In this document: piece after piece, positions 43,625 through 52,373 of the stretch | How the letters are laid out: each line of letters begins with the position of its first letter | Position numbering within the stretch: the stretch's first letter is position 1 | From: Streptomyces sp. NBC_00236 | GTDB taxonomy: Bacteria; Actinomycetota; Actinomycetes; Streptomycetales; Streptomycetaceae | Length of the DNA stretch: 64,000 nt | Direction: 5' to 3' | Assembly: GCF_036195045.1 (NCBI RefSeq) | Contig: NZ_CP108100.1 | Coordinates: 7,874,001 to 7,938,000 of the forward strand | Position numbers and translations under genes: made by a program | The notes under the pieces: model-generated | Seen by the model: only the letters and a program-made list of their open reading frames with translations | What the model was told of the DNA's origin: nothing | The model's database searches: none

Positions 43625-43728
43625 CTGCTTTCCTGGTCCCGGTAGGGGCTGCCGCCCATCAGGGCGCGGTACCGGACATCGCCGCGCCGCGGCGTCACCG
43701 GAGCCCCGACCGACGAAGGGAATCCCCC

Positions 43729-44874
43729 ATGCACTCTCCGAACCCCTCACGCGCACGCATCGGCATCATCGGCGCCGGCCCGGGAGGCCTCACCTGCGCC
43801 CGCATCCTGCAACGGCACGGCATCGCGGTGACCGTGTACGACCGCGACCCGGATGCGGACTCCCGGAACCAGGGAGGCTCGCTCGACCTGCACGACGACG
43901 ACGGCCAACTCGCGCTCCGCGAAGCGGGCCTGCTGGAGGAGTTCTTCGCGCTCGCCAGGTTCGACGGGCAGGAAATGCGCCAGCTGGACCCGGCCGGCAA
44001 CCTCCTTGCCCACCATGTGCCGGGCGAGGGCGAAACGACCAAGCCCGAGATCGACCGAGGACAGCTACGCGACCTGCTGCTGCGTTCACTGGCTGCGGGG
44101 ACGGTCCAGTGGGGACGCACGCTCGATTCGGTGAGCGGACCGGCGCACGGCCCCCGGACGCTGACGTTCACCGACGGGACGACCGCCGAGACCGATCTCG
44201 TGATCGGCGCGGACGGCGCCTTCTCGCGCGTGCGCAGAGCGGTGTCACCCGCAATACCGGTCTACACGGGGGTCAGCTTCCTGGAGGCACATTTCGACGA
44301 CATGGAGACCGCGCACCCCGAGCTCTCCGAACTGGTCGGGAAAGGCAGCGCGCACGTCGCCGACGGGGAGCGTGGCCTCTTCGCGCAGCGGAACAGCGGC
44401 GGCCACATGCGCGTCTACATCATGCAGCGCGTCCCCATGGACTGGATCGGGGCGAGGGGGCTCAGTTCCGATGACACGGAGGGCATCCGCGCACACCTGC
44501 TCGACACGTACGCGGCGTGGTCGCCCCGCACCCTCCGCATGATCACCGACAACGACGGCCCCTACGTCGATCGCCCGATCCTGGCCCTGCCGGTACCGCA
44601 CACATGGGAGTACGCGCCGGGCGTGGCACTCCTCGGAGACGCCGCACACCTCATGCCTCCGCTGGGTGTCGGCGTCAACCTCGCCATGCTGGATGCCAGC
44701 GAACTCGCACTTGCGCTCGTCGGCTCGGCGACCGTCGACGACGCGGTGCGCGCGTACGAGAAGACGATGCTCCCGCGCTCGGCGGAGATCGCCCGGATGC
44801 TTGAGGGCGGCGCTGAGCACATGCTGGCCGCGCCTGACGCTGATGACGAGCGGTTCGGCCCGGGCCGACCTTGA
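43729..44874 (+). CDS. FAD-dependent monooxygenase (TetX/aromatic hydroxylase type)
   Basis: 381 residues. FAD motif GIIGAGPGGLTCARIL (about 12-27), DG motif DLVIGADGAFSRVRR, and GD motif VALLGDAAHLMPPLGVGVN. The segment NQGGSLDLHDDDGQLAL resembles tetracycline-modifying TetX-like enzymes, but that specificity is only a family likeness. It is controlled probably by the divergent TetR. Last gene of the island in the eCIS locus. Confidence 0.88.
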   Translation: MHSPNPSRARIGIIGAGPGGLTCARILQRHGIAVTVYDRDPDADSRNQGGSLDLHDDDGQLALREAGLLEEFFALARFDGQEMRQLDPAGNLLAHHVPGEGETTKPEIDRGQLRDLLLRSLAAGTVQWGRTLDSVSGPAHGPRTLTFTDGTTAETDLVIGADGAFSRVRRAVSPAIPVYTGVSFLEAHFDDMETAHPELSELVGKGSAHVADGERGLFAQRNSGGHMRVYIMQRVPMDWIGARGLSSDDTEGIRAHLLDTYAAWSPRTLRMITDNDGPYVDRPILALPVPHTWEYAPGVALLGDAAHLMPPLGVGVNLAMLDASELALALVGSATVDDAVRAYEKTMLPRSAEIARMLEGGAEHMLAAPDADDERFGPGRP

Positions 44875-44886
44875 CGTGCACGTCAA
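44871..44886. repeat. Perfect 16-bp palindrome at the monooxygenase stop
   Basis: TTGACGTGCACGTCAA covers the stop codon (44872-44874). It may act as a weak terminator or a protein site. The following 184 bp to the immunity-like gene show nothing I can identify. Confidence 0.55.
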
Positions 44887-45070
44887 CACACGGGCCTGAT
44901 CACCCACCTGCTTATTCGGCAGCATGGCGTCAAGCCCCTGGAGCGTGGCCGGAATAACCCCATGGGTGTTGCGGTCGACCACCTGTGGGCGCAGCGTACC
45001 GAGGGCGGAGCAGGCCCAGTCACGCTGAGCCTCGTGCTCGTCGGTGCTTTGACGTACTCCAGGCGGAGGG

Positions 45071-45769
45071 TCACGCGTCCTTGCCCAACACGCTCATTCG
45101 CTCCTCCAGCCGGCCCCGGAGGTCCGACAGGTCGTCATCGGGGAACTCCCGGGCGACTAGGTCGAGCCCCTCACTAAGGTAGGGCAGGGAGACGCTCATG
45201 CCGTAGTTGTTCGGATCTGGGTCCGCGAACAGGTACGGCCAGTCGTACAGGCCCTTGGTGCGCAGCAGGGTGTCGAGGTAGTCGCCGTAGCCGAGATCGA
45301 GGCGGGTGGGTCCCTGCCTGAGGTCGAAGTACCAGAGCTCCGGCGGGGCCTGGTCGGGGGTGAGCCGCATCGCGGTGTAAGTCCCGGTTCCGCCCACTGG
45401 ATGGGTCTCGAAGATTCTGAACCCATGGATCAGCCGCTCTTCTTGGGATGCCGTCGCGGCGACTGGCTTCTTCCCTGCTCCGAGGAGCAGCGCCTCACCG
45501 ATGTGCCTCAGGTGGAATTCCCCTGCGATCGTCTGGAAGGGTTCCAGAGCCCGCCAGGCGAAGACCAGACCGGAATGTCGGTGAAAGTTCGAGGTCAGTG
45601 CTGTGGGCAGCGGGGTCTTCTCCACGGCTCGCACGATGTGGAAGGCGTCTTCGGCGCGCTCCATGTAATCGGCCAGCGGACCCCGGTCATAGGTGTCGAC
45701 GCGCAGGGACTCACACGCCTGGACCTGCTCCACCATCTCTCGGAGTCGGCGCTCGTAGTCGGTTTCCAT
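45071..45769 (-). CDS. Putative immunity protein of the eCIS-linked effector
   Basis: 232-residue cytoplasmic protein with no signal or membrane segment. It is rich in aromatic and acidic residues: ERAEDAFHIVRAV, LVFAWRALEPFQTIAGEFHL, PELWYFDLRQGP, LGYGDYLDTLLRTKG. The WYFDL...GYGDYLDTLL pattern resembles the SMI1/KNR4 (SUKH)-like small immunity proteins, but the match is by eye. GGAGGAG stands directly before the ATG at 45769. It lies 45 bases downstream of the effector gene on the same strand, the usual place of an immunity gene in polymorphic toxin loci. Lower GC than its neighbours supports acquisition together with the toxin end. Confidence 0.65.
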   Translation of the reverse strand: METDYERRLREMVEQVQACESLRVDTYDRGPLADYMERAEDAFHIVRAVEKTPLPTALTSNFHRHSGLVFAWRALEPFQTIAGEFHLRHIGEALLLGAGKKPVAATASQEERLIHGFRIFETHPVGGTGTYTAMRLTPDQAPPELWYFDLRQGPTRLDLGYGDYLDTLLRTKGLYDWPYLFADPDPNNYGMSVSLPYLSEGLDLVAREFPDDDLSDLRGRLEERMSVLGKDA

Positions 45770-45814
45770 ATCTCCTCCGGATCGCGCTCGTATGATCACG
45801 TCTTCGGGTGAAGG

Positions 45815-48800
45815 TCAGTCGAACCTGAGCCGACCCGCGGTGGCGGCATGAGTGAGCTGAGTCGCGAGATGCGGAAATCTCCCGATGGCGTCAGTGAGGT
45901 CGGCGAACTCCTTCTTCTTCGACTCCTCCTTGATCTTCTTTGCATCTGGCTTGGTTATTCCGAGAGAGTCGAATATGGAGAAATTCACCCGTCGGGCGTT
46001 GATGCGCAACACATCGTTGGCCAGGTCATTCGGCGGGTCCTGCGTGTCTGAGAACGAGCCACCGCCGCCCTGAGGTGCACGCTCGCTCCATGTGTCGTTC
46101 GAGTGGTCGTATCCACCCCATTCGACCTCGATCTCCTCGGGAAACCCAGGGTGCGCCGAGAAGTAGGTGACGCCCACCCGATACCAGACCATGCGCTCGT
46201 ACGCCGCATCCGAAACAGCCTTGTGGAGGGACTTCCTGGCAGGGTTCTCGATGCCGCTGTAGAACATGGGGTTGTTGACGAAGCCTCGCGCCGGGACCAG
46301 GTTCGAGTCGACCGCGTCCCCGCCGAGGAAAGCGGGCAGCAGATGCATCTTGACCCAGGCGTTGCTGTCCGGACGGCCCGGTGCCGGATCGTTGTAGGCC
46401 TTGGCACTGGCCCAGCCGGTCAAGGTCGCGCCGTCGTACGACCCCGCTTCGCTCCCCTTCTTGATGTCCTTGTCGATATAGCTCGCCTTGAAGGGACTGG
46501 CGAGGACACCGTTGGTCATAGGGGGGAGCACCGGTGGGGGCAGTGGGGGTGTGGCTCCCGGTCGCTTCTCCAGAAGAGTCGCGAGCTGCGCGAGGGCGGC
46601 GAGAAGATCGTCATATGATTTCTGAGCGGTGCTCGCTCCCGAGGGCAGGGCGCGAAAGGCGCTGTGCAGCGTGTTGACCTCGTCTCTCTTCTGCCCGGCA
46701 GCCGTCAGTGCCGCGCGGGACGCGCCACCAGGGTCGCTGGCGGTGCTCAGTTCGGTTTCCCAGTCCTCCAGGTACTTCTCGATGTCCTGTGGGCTACTGT
46801 GCACGACCAGCCTGGCGCCGGGGCTCTTTCCTTCGAACTGAACCTTGTGGCTCTCATTGTCCAGTGACTGGAACCCCTTCTTGGGAGGCGGGAACGCAGC
46901 AGCACTCTTCTCGTTGTCCTCCTTCTTTCCGTCAGGTCCCTGATTCCCTGACCGGGATTTATCCACGAGCTTCCGCCAGAGTGCCTTGCCCTTCTTCGCG
47001 ATGAGATCGACGATCTTGTCGATCGCCCGATTAACCGGCCGCGCCACCGCATGGAAGACCTGCTTGACCTTGTTGGCCAGGCTCCCGATGCCCAGCAACG
47101 AAGCCAGGAACCCGATGAGCAGCGGCACGCTCGCCGCCAACGCCGCCTCGACCATCTTCGGGACGCCCGCCTGGCCGCCGTTGGCTATGGCCACCACCGC
47201 GTCCAGTACCGAGTTGACGAACTCCGCTATCTGCGCGCCCTGCGTCACCACGAAGGTGACGATGTCGATGATTCCCTTGACCGCGCGGATGAAGGCGGAG
47301 GCCGGGTTGAGCAGGGAGAGGATCCATGTGATGCCCGCGATGATGACCGTCGGGATCAGGTAGCTCGTCAGCTTTTCCAGGATCGTGGCCTTGAGGTCGC
47401 CGGCCTCTGCCTGGATCTCCTTGACCGCGCCCGCCGGGCCCTCGCTCGCGATGCTCTTCGCGACCGGGACCGATGTCTCGACCGCCGCCATCGCCTCGTC
47501 CGGGACGCCCTTGCGGGTGACGCGGGCCTTGATGTTGTCCCAGGTCAGGCCCAGCAGTGAGCCGATGAGCTGGATGATGCCCTTCATGTCGAACTTCTGG
47601 GGGAGTTCGAGGCCCGCCTTGACCGCGGTGCCGAGCAGCCAGGAGACGACGCCCGTCCTGAGGTGCTCGGCGATGTTCGTGACGAAGAGGTTGAGGCCTG
47701 CGCCGACCGCGCGTACCAGGTTGCCCAGGAAGCCGATGGGGTCCTTGATGATCTTCATCACGGCGCCGGCGGCCTTGGCGAGGATGCCGAGGAGGAGGTT
47801 CTTGAGCTCGTTGATCGTCTTGATGACGCCGACGATCGCGTCCTTCGCCTTGTCGATCAGGCCCTTGTTGGCGTCCTGGAGCTTCTTGATCTCCTCGTCG
47901 ATCTTGTTCAGGGCCGCCGTGTACTTCGACGCGAGGTCCTGGACCAGCTGCTCCGACTTCTCGTTGACCGTGGCTTCCAGGTCGTCGAACTTGCCCGCGA
48001 AGTCCTTCGCCGCCTCCTCCCCGAACTGGCGCAGGTCCGCCGGGAGTTTGTCGACCTCGGCCTTGAGCTCGGTGCGGCCCTTGGCGATGCGGGCCTTCGC
48101 CCTGCCCAGCTCCGTTCCGATGAGGTCCGCGACCGAGGAGATCACCGTCTGCATCTGGGCGACGTAGAGCCCCCGGGCCTCCTGGTAGAGGTCGTTGGCC
48201 GCGTCGGGGAGGCCGGCGAACTTGTCCTTCACCCAGCGGGCCTTGCCCGTCCAGCCCGAGTAGCGCTTGTCCTTGTACTTCTTCATCCGGCGCTTGTGGT
48301 CCGCCGTGAACGCGTCGCGGGCCGCCTTCTCGCCTGCCGTGAACGCCGTGTCGACCTTCTTGTCCACGTCGGAGAGCGTGGTCTCGACGTCCTTCTTCGT
48401 GCCGTCGTAGACCTTCTGGAGCTTGGCCGTTACCTCGGCGCGCTTCTTCTCGTCCTTCGACTTCGTTTCACCCTTGCCGCCGTCCACCTTCTGGCCCGCC
48501 TGCGTGCGGGTTGCCGTGAGGGCCGTCATGGCGGCGGCGCCGGAGGCCGCCGCGCCCGCCTTGGCGGTGGTGAGTTGCTGGTTCTCGGCTGCCTGGCCCT
48601 TCGCGGGCGCCTTCTCGGAGTCTGTCTCGGCCGTCTTCTTTGCCGACAGGGCCTCGTTGAACTCCGGTTCGTTGCCCTTGGCCAGCTGCTCCTCGGTGAC
48701 CTCGGCGTCCGCCATCTCCTTGTCGTTCTGCGCCGGGCCCTCGGAGAAGTCCGTGACGGCGGCCGGTTGCTTCGCCGGGATCGCGTCCGCCGCGGAGGGG

Positions 48801-49447
48801 GCGCCGGGGTTGCCCGGGGGCTGGTCCGGGGTGAGAGGGGTGACCGGCTTGTCCTTGGCGGCAGAGGTGTCCGGCGGGGCCTTCGTCGCCGTGTCGATGT
48901 CCTTGGCCGAGGACTCCTTGCCGTCCGTGACCTTGCCGTCGACCTCGGCCTTGACCTTCTCCGCCTTGCCGGACTTGGAGAACTTGTCGGCCTCGTCGAG
49001 GTTCTTCGGAGCCTGTGCGTCAATTGCCTTGTTCACCGCGTCGACGAATGCCTTCTTGTCGAACTCGCCGGGCTTCGCCGCGTTCATCTTTTCGGCGTTG
49101 GCAGCCTTGCCCTGGGCTTCCCTGTCATCAGGGGGCGCGACCGCCGCGTCCTGGGAGGCCTTGGACTCCGCGGCCGCAGGAGGGTGGACGGCGATCCGCG
49201 CCTTCTTCGCCGCCACAGCCGCCTTCATGCTGCGGAAGCCGGGGGCCTGGGCGGGAGCAGGTTTGACCGGGGCCGTGTAGCGCTGGGCCACGAGCCGGGA
49301 GACCGCCGCGTTGCCGGCCGCCCGTTGCAGGCGCTGGAGGGCTCGGCGGTCCGGGGCGGGTGAGGACGGCGAAGGGGCCCGCTCCGTGCGGGGGGCGGCA
49401 TCGGGGTGGGCCGGTGCGGTGGGGGTCTTCTCCGGAACCGACTTCAT
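45815..49447 (-). CDS. Large eCIS-associated effector candidate with C-terminal nuclease-like domain
   Basis: 1210 residues. N-terminus: disordered, with the eCIS-cargo-like motif LQRLQRAAGNAAVSRLV (about 37-53). Residues 90-400 are Lys/Ala/Asp/Glu-rich and 400-620 predicted long helices (coiled-coil-like). Residues 620-880 contain several hydrophobic segments (IPTVIIAGITWILSLL, VPLLIGFLASLLGIG), possibly membrane-inserting. The C-terminal about 180 residues hold WVKMHLLPAFLGGDAVDSNL (His about 1035) and then NLVPARGF with a following GIENPARKSLHKAV. This His-(x)n-GG-NLVP arrangement resembles the His-Asn nuclease cores of DNA/RNA non-specific endonuclease-type toxins. ATG at 49447 has GGGAGGGGG upstream. 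It is divergent from the sheath gene. The lower GC of its last about 1 kb suggests a swapped toxin tip. Confidence 0.75.
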   Translation of the reverse strand: MKSVPEKTPTAPAHPDAAPRTERAPSPSSPAPDRRALQRLQRAAGNAAVSRLVAQRYTAPVKPAPAQAPGFRSMKAAVAAKKARIAVHPPAAAESKASQDAAVAPPDDREAQGKAANAEKMNAAKPGEFDKKAFVDAVNKAIDAQAPKNLDEADKFSKSGKAEKVKAEVDGKVTDGKESSAKDIDTATKAPPDTSAAKDKPVTPLTPDQPPGNPGAPSAADAIPAKQPAAVTDFSEGPAQNDKEMADAEVTEEQLAKGNEPEFNEALSAKKTAETDSEKAPAKGQAAENQQLTTAKAGAAASGAAAMTALTATRTQAGQKVDGGKGETKSKDEKKRAEVTAKLQKVYDGTKKDVETTLSDVDKKVDTAFTAGEKAARDAFTADHKRRMKKYKDKRYSGWTGKARWVKDKFAGLPDAANDLYQEARGLYVAQMQTVISSVADLIGTELGRAKARIAKGRTELKAEVDKLPADLRQFGEEAAKDFAGKFDDLEATVNEKSEQLVQDLASKYTAALNKIDEEIKKLQDANKGLIDKAKDAIVGVIKTINELKNLLLGILAKAAGAVMKIIKDPIGFLGNLVRAVGAGLNLFVTNIAEHLRTGVVSWLLGTAVKAGLELPQKFDMKGIIQLIGSLLGLTWDNIKARVTRKGVPDEAMAAVETSVPVAKSIASEGPAGAVKEIQAEAGDLKATILEKLTSYLIPTVIIAGITWILSLLNPASAFIRAVKGIIDIVTFVVTQGAQIAEFVNSVLDAVVAIANGGQAGVPKMVEAALAASVPLLIGFLASLLGIGSLANKVKQVFHAVARPVNRAIDKIVDLIAKKGKALWRKLVDKSRSGNQGPDGKKEDNEKSAAAFPPPKKGFQSLDNESHKVQFEGKSPGARLVVHSSPQDIEKYLEDWETELSTASDPGGASRAALTAAGQKRDEVNTLHSAFRALPSGASTAQKSYDDLLAALAQLATLLEKRPGATPPLPPPVLPPMTNGVLASPFKASYIDKDIKKGSEAGSYDGATLTGWASAKAYNDPAPGRPDSNAWVKMHLLPAFLGGDAVDSNLVPARGFVNNPMFYSGIENPARKSLHKAVSDAAYERMVWYRVGVTYFSAHPGFPEEIEVEWGGYDHSNDTWSERAPQGGGGSFSDTQDPPNDLANDVLRINARRVNFSIFDSLGITKPDAKKIKEESKKKEFADLTDAIGRFPHLATQLTHAATAGRLRFD

Positions 49448-49722
49448 CCGCCCCCTCCCGCCAGCCACCGATCCGCCCGGACGTCGTGTATCAGGCTGCC
49501 GCGCGCGTACCGGGCGGCTGGAGGATGCGCGGGCCGTGGCCGGGGCAGGTCCCCGTGGCGCGTGAGGTGCCGGCGGACTGCCTCTTCGGGCAGCCGTCCG
49601 TGCACGGCGGGGCGGCCGAGTATCCGTTCCCGGTGATCGCACCAGTGATGAGAATGACTCGCGGTCCCGGCCATGGAACGGGGCGGGGAGCACATCGAGG
49701 AGCGCGTCAAGGAGAGGCTCAT
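49448..49722. promoter_or_regulatory. Divergent promoter region, effector / sheath operon
   Basis: 275 bp between the divergent effector and sheath genes; it must drive both the effector-immunity pair and the structural operon. No clear palindrome was found. The sheath has AAGGAG at 49709-49714 as ribosome site. Confidence 0.5.
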
Positions 49723-51249
49723 ATGCCGTCGTACCTGTCCCCGGGCGTCTACGTCGAAGAGGTCGAGTCCGGGTCCCGGCCGATCGAAGGGGTGGGCACC
49801 TCGGTCGCCGCCTTCGTCGGCTTCGCCCAGCGGGGGCCGTTCGACGAGCCGACGCTCATCACCAACTGGAGCCAGTTCGCCAGTACCTTCGGCGACTTCG
49901 TCGACGGCATGTACCTCGCCTCCTCCGTCTACGGCTTCTTCGCCAACGGGGGCGGCATCTGCTACGTCGTACGCATCGCAGAGGGAGCGGACACCGGTGC
50001 GGGGGAACTGGCCGCCGGCGCCGAGGTCCAGATCGGGCCGTACGCCGTCAAGCCCCGGGCGGGTGTGGCCGGTGAGATCAGTGTGGAGGTCGCGGAGGCC
50101 GAGGGTGACGACCCGCCCTCCGATGTGTTCCAGCTGATCGTGAAGCGGGACGGGCAGGTGGCGGAGACGTACCCGTCCGTGACGACCAAACGCAGCAAGG
50201 AGAACGTCGCGACCCGCGTCAACGCGAAGTCCGAGCTCATCGAGATCCGGGAGACGGGGCGCGGCGCCGCCCCGGCCAGGCCCGACGTCCAGTCGGTCGC
50301 ACTCGCGCCCGCCGCCCCCGCGGCGGGCGGCGCCGGTGCGCTCGCCCCCGAGGCGTACGTCGGTGACGCCGACCGCCGCACGGGGCTAGGCGGGCTCGAA
50401 GCCGTGGACGAGGTCACGATGATCGCCGTGCCCGACCTGATGGGCGCGTACCAACGCGGGCTGCTCGACCTGGAGTCCGTCATCGCCGTTCAGCAAGGGC
50501 TCATCAGCCACTGCGAGTTGATGGGCGACCGTGTCGCCATTCTCGACCCGCCGCCCGGCCTCTCGCCGCAGCAGGTCAGGAGCTGGCGCATGGACCGGGC
50601 CAACTTCGACTCCAAGTACGCCACGCTCTACTACCCCTGGATCAGCGTCGCCGACCCGGCCTCCGGACGCGCCGGCCTCGTACCGCCGAGTGGCCACATC
50701 GCGGGGATCTGGGCACGCAACGACGACACGCGCGGAGTGCACAAGGCGCCGGCCAACGAGGTGGTGCGCGGGGCCGTGGCGCTGCAGACGCAGCTCACCA
50801 AGAGCGAGCACGATCTGCTCAACCCGATCGGGCTGAACTGCATCCGCTCCTTCCCCGGGCGCGGCATCCGGGTCTGGGGTGCGCGGACGCTAGCCTCCGA
50901 CCCGGCCTGGCGCTACCTCAACGTCCGGCGGCTCTTCAACTACCTGGAGGAGTCCATCCTCGCGGGCACGCAGTGGGTCGTCTTCGAGCCGAACGACGAC
51001 GCGCTGTGGGCACGTATCCGGCGTACGGTCTCGGCGTTCCTGGTGAACGAGTGGCGCAAGGGCTCCCTCTTCGGACTGACACCCGACGAGGCGTTCTACG
51101 TGAAGTGCGATCGCGAAACCAACCCGCCCGAGAGCGTCGACGCGGGGCAGGTCATCTGCGAGGTCGGCGTCGCACCGGTCAAGCCGGCCGAGTTCGTGGT
51201 GTTCCGGCTCTCCCAGCTGACCGGCGGCACCGGGGGTGTCGACGAATGA
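49723..51249 (+). CDS. cis2: Contractile sheath protein (Afp2/Cis2-like)
   Basis: 508-residue tail sheath protein. The N-terminal SPGVYVEEVESGSRPIEGVGTSVAAFVGFA is the classic sheath signature of eCIS and R-type particles. The C-terminal domain has NEVVRGAVALQTQLTKSEHDLLNPIGLNCIR and RRLFNYLEESILAGTQWVVFEPND. The sheath surrounds the inner tube and contracts to fire it. The region about 85-190 is the variable insertion. Single sheath gene, as in Streptomyces systems. First gene of the structural operon. Confidence 0.96.
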   Translation: MPSYLSPGVYVEEVESGSRPIEGVGTSVAAFVGFAQRGPFDEPTLITNWSQFASTFGDFVDGMYLASSVYGFFANGGGICYVVRIAEGADTGAGELAAGAEVQIGPYAVKPRAGVAGEISVEVAEAEGDDPPSDVFQLIVKRDGQVAETYPSVTTKRSKENVATRVNAKSELIEIRETGRGAAPARPDVQSVALAPAAPAAGGAGALAPEAYVGDADRRTGLGGLEAVDEVTMIAVPDLMGAYQRGLLDLESVIAVQQGLISHCELMGDRVAILDPPPGLSPQQVRSWRMDRANFDSKYATLYYPWISVADPASGRAGLVPPSGHIAGIWARNDDTRGVHKAPANEVVRGAVALQTQLTKSEHDLLNPIGLNCIRSFPGRGIRVWGARTLASDPAWRYLNVRRLFNYLEESILAGTQWVVFEPNDDALWARIRRTVSAFLVNEWRKGSLFGLTPDEAFYVKCDRETNPPESVDAGQVICEVGVAPVKPAEFVVFRLSQLTGGTGGVDE

Positions 51250-51318
51250 CCGGGCCGTCGGCAGCACTTCGACCAGCAGTGACCCGCCCGTCCTCGAACC
51301 TGGCGTAAGGAGCCTGTT

Positions 51319-51762
51319 GTGCCGCTTCCCGATCTTGACAGTTCCGTCGGGCATTCCTTCGGCCTGGAGTTCGACAGCGTCATCATCAAGCAGATCACCG
51401 AGGTCAGCGGTCTGAAGATGGAGCAGGACGTCATCGAGCTGAAGCAGAACACCGCCGACGGCAAGTACGCCATCAAGAAGCTGCCCGGCCGGCCCAAGGC
51501 CGGTGAGGTCACCGTCACGCGCGGCCTCACGGAGGACAACAGCTTCGAACGCTGGATCAAGGACTCCCGGTTCGGCCGCATGATGAGCGCCCGGCGCAAC
51601 GGGGCGGTCATCGTCTACGACTACGAGGGCCTGCCCATCAAGCGGTACAAGCTGATCAACGCCTGGCCGAAGTCGCTGGAGATCGGCACCCTGAAGGCCG
51701 GTGACACCTCGGTCCTCACGGAGAAACTGTCGATCACCTACGAGAGCATGGAGCTCGACTGA
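51319..51762 (+). CDS. cis1: Inner tube protein (Afp1/Cis1-like, gp19 family)
   Basis: 147 residues of the T4 gp19-like tube family: FGLEFDSVIIKQITEVSGLKMEQDV, KKLPGRPKAGEVTVTRGLTEDNSFERWI, IKRYKLINAWPKSLEIGTLKAGDTSVLTEKLSITYE. Stacked hexamers of this protein form the needle lumen. GTG at 51319 follows AAGGAG. It precedes the assembly protein with a one-base overlap (TGATG). Confidence 0.95.
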   Translation: MPLPDLDSSVGHSFGLEFDSVIIKQITEVSGLKMEQDVIELKQNTADGKYAIKKLPGRPKAGEVTVTRGLTEDNSFERWIKDSRFGRMMSARRNGAVIVYDYEGLPIKRYKLINAWPKSLEIGTLKAGDTSVLTEKLSITYESMELD

Positions 51763-52205
51763 TGCGGCGCACGGTCCAGTTCCAGGCTCCGCAGGGGGAG
51801 TCGGCGGAGCGGGAGAGCGCCGGGCTTCACGAGCCGTTGCGTACGGAGTTCGCCTTCGACCTGCCGCGCGGGTACGTCGACGAGTCGGGCACCGTGCACC
51901 GCTCCGGCGTGATGCGCCTCGCGACCGCCCGCGACGAACTCGTGCCGTTGCGCGACGACCGGGTGCGGGAGAACTCCGCGTACCTGTCCGTCGTCCTGAT
52001 CTCCCGCGTCGTGACCCGGATCGGCACGGTCGAGGACATCCACCCGGGAGTCATCGAGGACCTGTTCGCTTCCGACCTGGCCTTCCTCCAGGACTTCTAC
52101 CGCCGGATCAACGCGGAGGGGCATACCCGCGCCGCCGTGTCGTGTCCGTCCTGCAAGGAGGAGTTCGCGGTGGATCTCGCCGGCGGTCGCCTGGGGGAAT
52201 CGTGA
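51762..52205 (+). CDS. Conserved eCIS assembly protein with CPSC zinc-type motif
   Basis: 147 residues. LRTEFAFDLPRGYVDESGTVHRSGVMRLATARDELVPLRD fits a conserved small eCIS/phage-tail protein encoded right after the tube gene; the C-terminus has CPSCKEEFAVDL, half of a zinc-ribbon-like knuckle. The position corresponds to tail-assembly chaperones in phages. It overlaps both neighbours (TGATG and GTGA). Confidence 0.75.
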   Translation: MRRTVQFQAPQGESAERESAGLHEPLRTEFAFDLPRGYVDESGTVHRSGVMRLATARDELVPLRDDRVRENSAYLSVVLISRVVTRIGTVEDIHPGVIEDLFASDLAFLQDFYRRINAEGHTRAAVSCPSCKEEFAVDLAGGRLGES

Positions 52206-52345
52206 CGTACGCGGCCGACCTGCTCTACGAGGAAGTCGCGTACCTCGCCTACCACTTCAACTGGCCGCTGGACGACCTGCTGGATCTGGAACATCCGGAA
52301 CGACTGAAGTTCGTCGCACAGGTCGCTCGCCTCAACGGGCAGTAG
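52202..52345 (+). CDS. Small DUF6760-like eCIS protein
   Basis: 47 residues starting at the GTG 52202, overlapping the upstream stop (GTGA). The sequence AADLLYEEVAYLAYHFNWPL with DLLDLEHPERLKFVAQVARL is the short helical protein found next to the tube and assembly genes in many eCIS loci. Together with the preceding gene it resembles the two-part (frameshift) tail chaperone of phages, here as separate overlapping genes. Function unknown. Confidence 0.8.
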   Translation: MTYAADLLYEEVAYLAYHFNWPLDDLLDLEHPERLKFVAQVARLNGQ

Positions 52346-52373
52346 CGAGGGGCGCAGGGAGGGGGAGAGATTC

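Noticed and set aside
43729..44874. Tetracycline-inactivating TetX
   Set aside because: Only general similarity of class A flavin monooxygenases; substrate specificity cannot be read from the visible motifs.
38969..44874. A biosynthetic gene cluster centred on the P450
   Set aside because: No polyketide, peptide or terpene synthase is present, and the genes form independently regulated pairs.
44875..45070. Possible transposase remnant between the monooxygenase and immunity-like genes
   Set aside because: A short minus-strand frame with RNTHGVIPATLQGLDAM looked protein-like, but no transposase motif or inverted repeats could be found.
45815..49447. DUF4157-type protease activity for the large effector
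   Set aside because: The protein shares the LQR-GNAA motif with DUF4157 proteins, but no HExxH motif was seen.
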